Assembly (NCBI GenBank): GCA_023436245.1 | Contig: JAEZJZ010000065.1 | Span: forward strand, 1-7,272 | Length of the DNA: 7,272 nt | Source: Bacillota bacterium | GTDB lineage: Bacteria; Bacillota; UBA994; UBA5500 | Direction of reading: 5' to 3' | Shown here: one piece after another, positions 1 to 5,531 of the stretch | Numbering within the stretch: the stretch's first letter is position 1 | How the letters are laid out: the number at the start of each line of letters is the position of its first letter | The notes under the pieces: generated by a model | Database searches by the model: none | What the model saw: only the letters and a program-made list of their open reading frames with translations | What the model was told of the DNA's origin: nothing | Made by a program: the position numbers and the translations under genes

Positions 1-85
1 GGCATGCCGAGCCGCTGCCCATCCCGCAGCATGCTGCGGGAGCTACGCTGGAGCAAAGACGACTCTCTGAACGCTCTCGCACGCG
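1..85. repeat. Palindromic interspersed repeat, copy 1 (cut by window edge)
   Basis: A perfect 20-base palindrome at 22-41 (arms TCCCGCAGCA / TGCTGCGGGA) is followed by GCTACG, then by GACTCTCTG at 61-69 and CGCTCTCGCACGC. The same order of blocks, with nearly the same spacing, recurs at 5408-5472. There the palindrome arms differ but remain perfectly complementary. The left end may lie outside the window. It is probably a short non-coding interspersed element. No transposase is visible nearby. Confidence 0.55.
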
Positions 86-98
86 AGGAGACAATGCT

Positions 99-293
99 TC
101 AGGAATGCCGACTACAGGAACGACCCCAGAGGCGCACATGGCGGCGACTGCCGATGCGCAGGTAGATGGCTCCACAGGTGCGGCAACGGCAGAGGCTGTA
201 TGGCCCAATGTGCAGCAGCCAGTCCCAATAAACGTAAGGCACGGTGCACACCACCTTTCGCTTGGTATTCATCCAACTAATCCCGTGCACCAT
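99..293 (-). CDS. Possible small zinc-finger-like ORF, perhaps degenerate
   Basis: This is a 64-codon minus-strand frame. Its C-terminal half (codons for YSLCRCRTCGAIYLRIG and on to GRSCSRHS) has a CxCxxC cluster and a later Cys-Ser-Arg. That loosely recalls small treble-clef or zinc-ribbon proteins of the form CxxC...CxxxC. Codon third positions there are mostly G or C, as in the real genes of the window. No convincing ribosome binding site precedes either ATG (293 or 272). The expected final Cys pair is incomplete, and the frame lies between two repeat elements. It may be a real small protein, a decayed gene end, or a chance frame. I do not assign a function. Confidence 0.22.
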   Translation of the reverse strand: MVHGISWMNTKRKVVCTVPYVYWDWLLHIGPYSLCRCRTCGAIYLRIGSRRHVRLWGRSCSRHS

Positions 294-305
294 CTAAAAC
301 TACCA

Positions 306-380
306 TAGGGCGTCAAGTCTCAGTCCAATTGGATGCTGGTATCACTGAGTCTTTCATTGTGAGGTTTGAGACTTGACGCC
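306..380. repeat. Inverted-repeat element, family TAGGGCGTCAAGT, copy 1
   Basis: Perfect 14-base inverted repeats, GGCGTCAAGTCTCA (309-322) and TGAGACTTGACGCC (367-380), enclose 44 bases. The left border TAGGGCGTCAAGT (306-318) is identical to 6595-6607, and a second inverted-repeat element of similar size follows there. It may be a miniature element or the solo ends of an insertion sequence. No transposase remnant is seen between the arms. Confidence 0.6.
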
Positions 381-398
381 GTCTAGTCATATGTACGC

Positions 399-426
399 AA
401 AAGCCCCGGGAATTAGCCCGGGGCTT
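399..426 (-). terminator. Intrinsic terminator after the glucose-6-phosphate isomerase gene
   Basis: A perfect 10-base stem (401-410 with 417-426, arms AAGCCCCGGG / CCCGGGGCTT) has a 6-base loop. On the minus strand it is followed by TTTT. It starts 25 bases after the pgi stop codon and ends the Nudix-pgi unit. Confidence 0.85.
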
Positions 427-451
427 CACTGTGCAAATGGCTAGACTGCTG

Positions 452-1219
452 CTAGAGCCTAGAGGCGCACTCTTCGGGGTGGGTAAGGAAACGGAAGGCC
501 GCCGGCTTCGCGAGCAACGTCTGATACATCGGCTGGCTGGCGTAGATGTTGAACTCGGGGTAGTCGCGGGCCGTCAGTCGCCTGAGCGCCGGTGTGGCGC
601 TATACTTCCGGTTGCGCACCCAGGCTTCAGCCCCGGCGTTGATGTGGAAGTAGGCTCCTCCCTGCAGTTGCTTGATGTCTCCATAGATGGAACTGTTGGC
701 TGCGGCCACCAGGTCGGTCATCACCAGATAATCATCGCTGGCGTTGATGGTGATGTGGCCATAGCCTGGAGGCATTATCACCTTGTCGCCCGGGTGGGCT
801 GTGATCACTAGAACGTCGTCCACCCGACCTGCTGTCCCGGTGGAGCGCTGCAGCAGGAATGTCGCTTCGCCGGCCAGCACCTCGTAGATTTCGGGATAGG
901 CAACGTTGGTGCCAGGCTTGATGGAATGGTAGTGGCCCACGGTTTTGATGTATTCACGGCCGACCAGCCCTGGCCGAATCACGGTCACATCAAAGATTAG
1001 GCCCTGTTCTTCCAGAAGCGCCAGGTCAGCAAGGCGGGCCACCTGGCGATACATCCAATAGAGAATCTCTGGCCCCTTGGCCTTCCGGTCGTAGAGTGAG
1101 TACCGCGCCTCCTCCAGAGTGCGCACAGCCGGCGTGATTTGAGCGACGTCCTCCCCCAAAACAAGCTGATGGCCCTCCAACTTCAGGTCGATAAATGCTT
1201 TCTCTCTCAGATCAATCAC
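452..1219 (-). CDS. pgi: Glucose-6-phosphate isomerase, cupin type
   Basis: The protein has 255 residues. It matches the cupin (archaeal-type) phosphoglucose isomerase family, metal-dependent enzymes that interconvert glucose-6-phosphate and fructose-6-phosphate in the cytoplasm. These are unrelated to the classical PGI fold. The signature GHYH at 95-98 and PEIYEVLAG at 109-117 supplies the expected metal ligands His96, His98 and Glu110, with Tyr112 next to them. The second cupin motif PPGYGH at 150-155 supplies His155. About 11 residues separate His98 from Glu110, longer than the 6 of the Pyrococcus enzyme. The start is GTG at 1219, supported by GAGGAGG seven bases upstream (1227-1233). It lies 148 bases after the Nudix gene with no clear promoter between, so the two are probably co-transcribed. 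A strong terminator follows. Family assignment is confident. Physiological substrate is inferred. Confidence 0.9.
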   Translation of the reverse strand: MIDLREKAFIDLKLEGHQLVLGEDVAQITPAVRTLEEARYSLYDRKAKGPEILYWMYRQVARLADLALLEEQGLIFDVTVIRPGLVGREYIKTVGHYHSIKPGTNVAYPEIYEVLAGEATFLLQRSTGTAGRVDDVLVITAHPGDKVIMPPGYGHITINASDDYLVMTDLVAAANSSIYGDIKQLQGGAYFHINAGAEAWVRNRKYSATPALRRLTARDYPEFNIYASQPMYQTLLAKPAAFRFLTHPEECASRL

Positions 1220-1367
1220 TGTCTTTCCTCCTCAACACGCAAGTCACTTATTGGAGATATTCGGCAGACTGACGCCTCTGCCCTGCCTCTTGCGCGCAAT
1301 ACGCAGTGGAAACGCTCGACACCACCCGACAGTCTTCTCATTCGGGCCAGGTATCTGGCACTCCCCG

Positions 1368-1814
1368 TTATTGCACTGCATCAATGGCCATAGCAGCCCA
1401 ACGCAGCACATCCTCTGCGACTTGCAGGGAGTGCATCTGTTCCAGAGTGAACCACCCGATCTGTTCGGACTCCTCATTCGGCCGCGGGGTGGGGTCAGTG
1501 CCCGGAACGAGGCGGGCGAAGTAGATCAAATCGATATGCTCATGAGCTGGAAACGCCGTGATCGTCTCCAGTTGAATGCCGGCAGGCCGCACCAACTGCC
1601 TGGGATACTCCACCGGCAGCGGTCTTTCGCCCACCAACTGACACGAGACGCCGCTCTCCTCGCTCACCTCTCGCACGGCTGCCTCATCAGGCAACTCATT
1701 GGCATCGATGTGCCCGCCTGGCGGCAACCACATCTGCAATTTGCGATGCCAAAGCAGCAGCACTTGCTGGTGGTGAACAACGAAGGTGGCAACAGTGAAA
1801 TCGCGAGTGAGCAT
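1368..1814 (-). CDS. Nudix hydrolase
   Basis: The protein has 148 residues and a complete Nudix box (GX5EX7REUXEEXGU) at residues 34-56: Gly34, Glu40, then REVSEESGV at 48-56. The Glu52/Glu53 pair binds the catalytic metal. The family hydrolyses nucleoside diphosphates linked to another moiety, such as oxidised nucleotides or sugar nucleotides. The sequence does not tell which substrate this one uses. The WLPPGGH stretch just before the box is typical of MutT-like members. The chosen ATG at 1814 is preceded by GGGAGGA about nine bases away. An ATG at 1823 directly abuts that site and is less likely, and the frame is open further upstream without a better start. A promoter at 1851-1879 fits this start. 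The cupin isomerase gene follows on the same strand. Confidence 0.9.
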   Translation of the reverse strand: MLTRDFTVATFVVHHQQVLLLWHRKLQMWLPPGGHIDANELPDEAAVREVSEESGVSCQLVGERPLPVEYPRQLVRPAGIQLETITAFPAHEHIDLIYFARLVPGTDPTPRPNEESEQIGWFTLEQMHSLQVAEDVLRWAAMAIDAVQ

Positions 1815-1850
1815 GCTCCCCATTCCTCCCCATGGTGAATCAGTGCATCT

Positions 1851-1879
1851 AGTGTAGCACCGGAAGAAAAGCCTGGCAA
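1851..1879 (-). promoter_or_regulatory. Sigma-A-type promoter for the Nudix-pgi unit
   Basis: On the minus strand TTGCCA (1874-1879) and TACACT (1851-1856) are separated by exactly 17 bases. This lies just after the terminator of the preceding unit and about 25 bases before the ribosome binding site of the Nudix gene. Position and spacing are both what a housekeeping promoter should have. Confidence 0.65.
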
Positions 1880-1913
1880 ATCGCGGGCGGCAACACGCGG
1901 CTGCGGCTGCAAC

Positions 1914-1946
1914 AAAAAGCCGTCCCGATGCGGCGCAGGGACGGCT
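1914..1946 (-). terminator. Intrinsic terminator after the four-cysteine protein gene
   Basis: A 9-base perfect stem (1918-1926 with 1938-1946, arms AGCCGTCCC / GGGACGGCT) has an 11-base loop and is followed by TTTTT on the minus strand. The first two bases of the TAG stop codon (1945-1947) of the upstream gene lie inside the stem. Confidence 0.85.
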
Positions 1947-2136
1947 AGATCTGCTGCTTGCCCTGATAATGGCTGCAGGCCTCACTCTGCTGATCGATCT
2001 GTTTATGGTGCAACTCGCAGAATCCGGAACGGAAATAGCTGCAAGTTCGACAACTGAGATTACTGCCACCGGCGAAGCGTTGCAGGTCAAAGGTTTCTCT
2101 TTGTTGCTGCTCGCGCGGCAGTGTGGGTGGGCTCAT
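1945..2136 (-). CDS. Small four-cysteine protein, putative metal-binding
   Basis: I do not recognise a named family. The protein has 63 residues. A charged, glutamine-rich N-terminal third is followed by a C-terminal module with Cys29, Cys32, Cys40 and Cys54 (spacing CX2CX7CX13C), each near aromatic residues (CSYF, GFC, CSHY). This spacing suggests a single bound zinc or a small iron-sulphur site, and similar short Cys4 proteins occur in Firmicutes. The start is ATG at 2136, with AAAGGAG seven bases upstream (2144-2150) that lies partly inside the end of the acetyltransferase gene. The two genes are four bases apart, so translation is likely coupled. The frame is open upstream to 2382, but that part overlaps the acetyltransferase antiparallel-free in another frame and has no site supporting it. 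A terminator follows at once. Confidence 0.7.
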   Translation of the reverse strand: MSPPTLPREQQQRETFDLQRFAGGSNLSCRTCSYFRSGFCELHHKQIDQQSEACSHYQGKQQI

Positions 2137-2140
2137 CCCC

Positions 2141-2647
2141 TCACTCCTTTCTCCAGGAAGGGTCAACCAACGGCAGAGCCGTGAATCGTTTGGCAGCCCG
2201 GCCACGCACAATCGGCACTTCGGCCTGCAGGTAGATGCCCTGCTCCCCCGCCTCCAGGGGCTCAAAACCACAGGCGAGGCAGGTGCGCAATGACTGCTGA
2301 TTGTCGCGGTCAACAAAGCAACGGAGCGCGCGACAGCCACGTGCTCCGGCGATCGTGTCCAGCGACCGCAGAGCACGAACAATCAAGGTAGAACACCGAA
2401 ACTCCTGATGCAGGAAAGCGATGTGAATGAACAGCACATCGGAAGATACCGAGAAGACGAGACAGCCAGCAAGAATATGCTCTGGGGTTTCGAGGAGCAA
2501 CACGTCGGCGTTCTGCAGTGAATCACGCCAGTTTTCTTCCCACTGCTGGCCGTAGCGGTGCGCCAGGAAAGCGGCCAGATAGGAACGGATGCCGGGCAGA
2601 ATGTGGTCATAACCAATGCTGACCGGCAAGAGATGGCAATGATACAT
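2141..2647 (-). CDS. GNAT-like N-acetyltransferase
   Basis: The protein has 168 residues. The central and C-terminal part follows the GNAT pattern: beta-strand stretch LAGCLVFSVSSDVLFIHIAF (59-78), a helix with LIVRALRSLDTIAGARGCRALRC, then NQQSLRTCLACGFEPLE, the usual N-terminal cap of the last helix and a 'CGFE' turn. GNAT enzymes transfer an acetyl group from acetyl-CoA to an amine. The acetyl-CoA pyrophosphate loop, normally Q/RxxGxG/A, is poorly conserved here (HQEFRCST), so binding or activity could be altered. The substrate is unknown. The start is ATG at 2647 with GAGGTG about eight bases upstream. A promoter with a perfect -10 box lies at 2717-2746. It is the first gene of a two-gene unit with the four-cysteine protein. 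Confidence 0.7.
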   Translation of the reverse strand: MYHCHLLPVSIGYDHILPGIRSYLAAFLAHRYGQQWEENWRDSLQNADVLLLETPEHILAGCLVFSVSSDVLFIHIAFLHQEFRCSTLIVRALRSLDTIAGARGCRALRCFVDRDNQQSLRTCLACGFEPLEAGEQGIYLQAEVPIVRGRAAKRFTALPLVDPSWRKE

Positions 2648-2716
2648 TCTGGTTGCACCTCGCTGTCTTCTGATTGACGTTTAGCGTCATTACATTGATA
2701 TGCGCGGCGAAACGGG

Positions 2717-2746
2717 ATTATATGTTGGCCAATTCCTCTGCGGCAA
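2717..2746 (-). promoter_or_regulatory. Sigma-A-type promoter for the acetyltransferase unit
   Basis: On the minus strand TATAAT (2717-2722) is preceded by TTGCCG (2741-2746) at 18 bases. The site directly follows the flagellar-unit terminator and leaves a 5' leader of roughly 60 bases. Within that leader GACGCTAAACGTC forms a short hairpin (5-base arms). Confidence 0.7.
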
Positions 2747-2775
2747 AACGAAACCCCGTCACTCGCTGACGGGGT
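2745..2775 (-). terminator. Intrinsic terminator of the flagellar rod unit
   Basis: A 9-base perfect stem (2753-2761 with 2767-2775, arms ACCCCGTCA / TGACGGGGT) has a 5-base loop and is followed on the minus strand by TTCGTTTT. The stop codon of the rod-binding protein gene (2759-2761) lies inside the stem. Confidence 0.85.
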
Positions 2776-3079
2776 CTTCGGTCTTAACCTGTGAGTTGGC
2801 GATGCTTGCGGCCAGTTCCCGATTCAGCTGCCGATAAAGGGTGGAGGCCAGTCCAATGCCACCGGATTTCGCCATCTGTTCCGCCAAGCTTTGGCGCTGC
2901 ATGTCCTGATAGAGATTGCTCTGAAAGCTCTGCGGCATGAGCTTACTCTTGCCAACAGAGTCATTCATCTGCTGCAGCAGTATCTCCAGGAAGACTTGCT
3001 CCAGCTGTTGACATGTGCTCCAAAGTTGCTTCTGGTCTTGGTCCATGAGGCTCGCGGGAGGAACGGTTCCGACCCTCAT
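2759..3079 (-). CDS. flgJ: Flagellar rod-binding protein, FlgJ N-terminal domain type
   Basis: The protein has 106 residues and matches the FlgJ rod-binding domain. It has the N-terminal helix CQQLEQVFLEILLQQMNDSV (23-42), LYQDM in the middle, and the hallmark LAEQMAKSGGIGLASTLYRQL (65-85). In FlgJ of Gram-negative bacteria this domain acts as a cap for rod assembly and is fused to a C-terminal muramidase. Here the protein ends just after the domain, the usual state in Firmicutes, so wall cutting must be done by another enzyme. The start is ATG at 3079, overlapping the stop of the membrane-protein gene as ATGA. The ribosome binding site is weak (GGAG, more than ten bases away), so translational coupling is likely. 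It is the last gene before a strong terminator. Confidence 0.88.
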   Translation of the reverse strand: MRVGTVPPASLMDQDQKQLWSTCQQLEQVFLEILLQQMNDSVGKSKLMPQSFQSNLYQDMQRQSLAEQMAKSGGIGLASTLYRQLNRELAASIANSQVKTEDPVSE

Positions 3080-3588
3080 TTCTGCCTGCGCTCCAGATAC
3101 GGCTTCAGGGAGTCAGCGATGATGAAGGCAAGCATCAACCCAATCAGGGCAGTGCCGAGTTGGGTGATGCCGAAGGCGGCAATGGCTGGGGCAGGCAGCG
3201 TCTTACCGATGAGGCCGACCAAAGTCTTGGTGGTGAGGAAGAACCAGCCGTACTTGGCCACTGCCGCCACCACGCCAGCGAAGAAACGGCTGTAACGCTT
3301 GAGCAACCCAAAAGCCAGCACCAGCGCCACATTGGCCAGGATGATGAACGGCACCATGAATGGCAGTTTGTTGATGCCCATCAGCAGCGCTACCCAGGGA
3401 GTGATTACCCCGATTGCGACGCCCGCCCAGGTGTCGACCAGAATGACTGCCAGGTAAAGAATGGCATTAATGGCTCCGCCGGTGACCACTTGGCCAAAAG
3501 GCGGCTGCATTTTCAGGCTCTGCACCGCCAACGCTACTGCCAGCAGCAAAGCGGTACGGGTGATCCAACGGACCGGATTCTTCCGCAT
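3076..3588 (-). CDS. Six-helix membrane protein, ECF-transporter S-component-like
   Basis: The protein has 170 residues and about six hydrophobic segments (roughly 11-24, 36-52, 54-72, 78-96, 103-127, 138-158), with a basic N-terminus and a charged C-terminal tail. The pattern VVTGGAINAILYLAVILVD followed by WAGVAIGVITPWVALLMGI recalls the substrate-binding S components of energy-coupling factor vitamin or metal transporters. The resemblance is from memory of the family and no substrate can be named. No ECF ATPase or T component is in the window. The start is ATG at 3588 with GGGAGG eight bases upstream (3597-3602). It sits between flhP (35 bases upstream) and the rod-binding gene (4-base overlap), so it is transcribed with flagellar genes. 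It may be a passenger or have an unrecognised link to the motility machinery. Confidence 0.65.
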   Translation of the reverse strand: MRKNPVRWITRTALLLAVALAVQSLKMQPPFGQVVTGGAINAILYLAVILVDTWAGVAIGVITPWVALLMGINKLPFMVPFIILANVALVLAFGLLKRYSRFFAGVVAAVAKYGWFFLTTKTLVGLIGKTLPAPAIAAFGITQLGTALIGLMLAFIIADSLKPYLERRQK

Positions 3589-3623
3589 TTCATTCGCCTC
3601 CCATGGTACTACTGAACGAAGGG

Positions 3624-4394
3624 CTATCTGCGCAGGTTGTTGGCCTGCCCGAGCATGTCGTCCGCGGCTTGCACTGCCTTTGAGCCCACCTCGTAGGCGC
3701 GCTGAGCCGTGATCAGGCTGACCATCTCTTCCACTATCTGCACATTCGCCATCTCCAGGAATCCGGGCAGAATGCGGGCCCGCCCACCCTCGCCGGGAGT
3801 CCCCAGCGTGATATTCTGCGGGCTGGTGTAAATGCCACCGCCATAGGCGCTGAGCATCTGCTGGTCGGCTGGGATGCCGACGCCCAGGCGGCCGAGGCTG
3901 CTCTCCTTACCATCGGCATCAAACCCCAGTATCTCACCGGCGTTGGTGATGGAAAATGAGAGCAGATTGCTGGAAACACTGATCTCGCTGCCGTTGGTGT
4001 TCAGCACAGCATAACCGCTACTATTGACCAGCTTACCGTCAGAAACCTGCAGCGAACCATTGCGGGTGTAGCCGGTGCCGCCGTTTGGCAAGCGCACCGC
4101 CAGAAAACCATGGCCCTGCAAGGCCACGTCCAGGGGCTGCTCGGTGGCTACCGGGCTGCCGTCCGAGAAGTCGCGGCGGCTGGCCACTACGCGCACACCG
4201 GTTCCGAGCTCAAGAGTTGATTGCTTGTTTCCGACATCCGGCTGCGGCAGCTTGCTGTAGAGCAAGTCCTGAAACACGGCCCGTGACTTCTTGAAGCCGG
4301 TGGTATTGACGTTGCTGAGATTGTTGGAGATGGTGTCCATGTTGAATTGCTGAGCATACATGGCCGTGCTCGCCGTGTAGAGCGAACGAATCAT
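3624..4394 (-). CDS. flhP: Flagellar distal-rod protein FlhP / FlgG
   Basis: The protein has 256 residues and the flagellar rod/hook family signature. The N-terminal helix MIRSLYTASTAMYAQQ is followed by ISNNLSNVNTTGFKKSRAVFQDL (22-44), and mid-protein there is GHGFLAV and YTRNGSL (94-114). The C-terminal helix EEMVSLITAQRAYEVGSKAV continues to ADDMLGQANNLRR and is closest to FlgG. Rod proteins have no cleaved signal peptide. They are exported by the flagellar type III apparatus and form the shaft crossing the wall. It follows flhO on the same strand, as in the B. subtilis flhO-flhP pair. The start is ATG at 4394 with AAGGGGG eight bases upstream (4403-4409). A 134-base spacer containing a strong hairpin lies between flhO and this gene. 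Confidence 0.93.
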   Translation of the reverse strand: MIRSLYTASTAMYAQQFNMDTISNNLSNVNTTGFKKSRAVFQDLLYSKLPQPDVGNKQSTLELGTGVRVVASRRDFSDGSPVATEQPLDVALQGHGFLAVRLPNGGTGYTRNGSLQVSDGKLVNSSGYAVLNTNGSEISVSSNLLSFSITNAGEILGFDADGKESSLGRLGVGIPADQQMLSAYGGGIYTSPQNITLGTPGEGGRARILPGFLEMANVQIVEEMVSLITAQRAYEVGSKAVQAADDMLGQANNLRR

Positions 4395-4420
4395 CTGAAA
4401 GACCCCCTTCTGTTCGGAAT

Positions 4421-4447
4421 GGAACGAGGGGACTGTCCCCGCGTTCC
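4421..4447. repeat. Strong hairpin in the flhO-flhP spacer, possible REP-like sequence
   Basis: The arms GGAACG-A-GGGGAC (4421-4433) and GTCCCC-G-CGTTCC (4435-4447) are complementary apart from one internal A/G mismatch, around a single central T. No T-run follows on either strand, so it is not a standard terminator. The GGGGACTGTCCCC core resembles dispersed REP-like palindromes that I recall from clostridial genomes. It sits about ten bases upstream of the flhP ribosome binding site. Confidence 0.55.
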
Positions 4448-4529
4448 GCGCCGCCTCTATCGGTCAGCGGCGGTTGGGGCTTCTGCCATGCAGTCCGGCC
4501 CCGTCACAGCGGTTTTGTTAGGTGGTCCG

Positions 4530-5294
4530 TTAGGTACGACCCACCTCGTTCACAGCCTTGTCCAGTGTCTGATCCTGAATCTGAATCAGCTTGGCGTTCG
4601 TCTCATAGTAGCGCATCGCGGCAATGAGATTGACCATCTCCTTCACCACTTGCACGTTCGCCTGTTCCAGAGCGCCTTGTTGCAGCCCAGGCAGGGCACT
4701 CGGCAAGGCGACCAAATCAGACTTGACCAGACTGTCATCCAGGCGAAGCTGCTTGGCCTCTGGATCGAACTCCACCAATCGCAATTGATCGATCACCTGA
4801 CCTTGGGTATCACGCAGGGTGCCATCAGCGGAAATCGAGACGCCATCGGGGTCTTGAATCTGAATGCGGGTAGCCTGGTTAGGGTTTTGACCGCTGACCA
4901 GATAAGCCCCGCTGACATGCCGGAGATATCCCTGGTCGTCCACAGACAACTGCCCGTTACGAGTATAGACGACTTCGCCGTTTTGCTGCACGGCCAGATA
5001 GGCATCCGGATTGCTCAGCGCGACGTCCAGGTTGTTCTGGCTGGGCAGAATCTGCCCCCGGGAGAAATCCTCTGTGCCCAGCCGGAAGTTGCTGCCCGTA
5101 CCCAACATACCAAGGTAGTTTTGCTTCTGCCCATCGACGAAACGGTGGATCTCCCGCTCCAGCAGGCTGGAGAACACGGTCTCAGAGCGTTTGTAGCCGG
5201 GGGTATTGGCATTGGCCAGATTGTTGGCGATGGTATCCTGACGTTTGATGCCGGCATTCATGCCAGTCATCGATATGTACAATCCGCGAATCAA
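4530..5294 (-). CDS. flhO: Flagellar rod protein FlhO (FlgF/FlgG family)
   Basis: The protein has 254 residues. The N-terminal rod signature is MIRGLYISMTGMNAG, then TIANNLANANTPGYKRSETVF (21-41). YTRNGQLSVD (110-119) lies mid-protein. The C-terminal helix has EQANVQVVKEMVNLIAAMRYYETNAKLIQ (210-238). The MRYYETNAK variant differs from the AQRAYE of FlgG and fits the FlgF/FlhO proximal-rod branch. It is exported without a signal peptide by the flagellar type III system. The start codon is TTG at 5294, with an unusually good ribosome binding site GAGGAGGTG seven bases upstream (5302-5310). No better start exists in frame nearby. The gene lies between mbl and flhP, the order known in B. subtilis. 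The 237-base spacer on the mbl side contains a palindromic repeat and no clear promoter. Confidence 0.92.
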   Translation of the reverse strand: MIRGLYISMTGMNAGIKRQDTIANNLANANTPGYKRSETVFSSLLEREIHRFVDGQKQNYLGMLGTGSNFRLGTEDFSRGQILPSQNNLDVALSNPDAYLAVQQNGEVVYTRNGQLSVDDQGYLRHVSGAYLVSGQNPNQATRIQIQDPDGVSISADGTLRDTQGQVIDQLRLVEFDPEAKQLRLDDSLVKSDLVALPSALPGLQQGALEQANVQVVKEMVNLIAAMRYYETNAKLIQIQDQTLDKAVNEVGRT

Positions 5295-5301
5295 GCTCTA
5301 G

Positions 5302-5310
5302 CACCTCCTC
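5302..5310 (-). promoter_or_regulatory. Ribosome binding site that sets the TTG start of flhO
   Basis: The minus strand reads GAGGAGGTG, an extended match to the 16S rRNA tail, seven bases before TTG. The strength of this site makes the rare start codon credible. Confidence 0.8.
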
Positions 5311-5348
5311 TCTGCTCTAGTTCCCCGATTTTTTCCGTTGTGACGGTC

Positions 5349-5472
5349 GGCATGCGAGACTGTTTAGGTTGTGCCCCGTAGCGGCTCGGCGTGGCGGGCC
5401 GGTCCCGGCACCACAGCATGCTGTGGTGCTACGATCCCAGGGAAAAGGGACTCTCTGGCGCTCTCGCATGCC
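5349..5472. repeat. Palindromic interspersed repeat, copy 2, with terminal inverted repeats
   Basis: The 11-base perfect inverted ends GGCATGCGAGA (5349-5359) and TCTCGCATGCC (5462-5472) enclose 102 bases. Inside are CGTAGC / GCTACG (5377-5382, 5428-5433), a 22-base perfect palindrome at 5408-5429 with centre AGCATGCT, and GACTCTCTG at 5449-5457. The blocks AGCATGCT, GCTACG, GACTCTCTG and CGCTCTCGCA recur in the same order at 28-80. The whole element lies in the mbl-flhO spacer. It could be a miniature element or fold as an RNA in the mbl-flhO transcript. Confidence 0.6.
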
Positions 5473-5500
5473 AAACCAATGCAAAGACAACTGCGCAAAC

Positions 5501-5520
5501 CACCAAAGGCGGGGCGCCTT
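5501..5520 (-). terminator. Weak hairpin after mbl, doubtful terminator
   Basis: AAGGCG / CGCCTT (5506-5511, 5515-5520) forms a 6-base stem with a 3-base loop soon after the mbl stop. On the minus strand it is followed by TGGTGGTTTG rather than a proper T-run. Termination would be partial at best, so flhO may be reached by read-through from mbl. Confidence 0.28.
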
Positions 5521-5531
5521 GACTGCGGTCC

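Noticed and set aside
1251..1838. Plus-strand open frame of 195 codons
   Set aside because: It is antisense to the Nudix hydrolase, whose complete Nudix box proves the minus strand is coding.
1368..2090. 240-residue version of the Nudix protein
   Set aside because: The extension would read through the promoter and terminator between units, and the Nudix domain starts normally at 1814.
1945..2382. Longer 145-residue version of the four-cysteine protein
   Set aside because: Most of the extension lies within the acetyltransferase gene in another frame, and the strong ribosome binding site at 2144-2150 supports the start at 2136.
3160..3615. Plus-strand open frame of 151 codons
   Set aside because: It is antisense to the membrane-protein gene. 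Its highly charged composition mirrors hydrophobic codons on the other strand.
4440..4500. Sigma-D-like -10 ACCGATAG upstream of flhP
   Set aside because: No TAAA box occurs at the required distance upstream on the minus strand.
5341..5375. Sigma-D (flagellar) promoter for flhO: TAAA and GCCGACC on the minus strand
   Set aside because: The spacer is only 11 bases instead of about 15, the -10 match is incomplete, and the site falls inside the repeat.
4347..5381. Long plus-strand open frame of 344 codons
   Set aside because: It runs antisense across flhO, the spacer and the start of flhP, which have unmistakable rod-protein signatures. It is a GC-rich shadow frame without its own family match.
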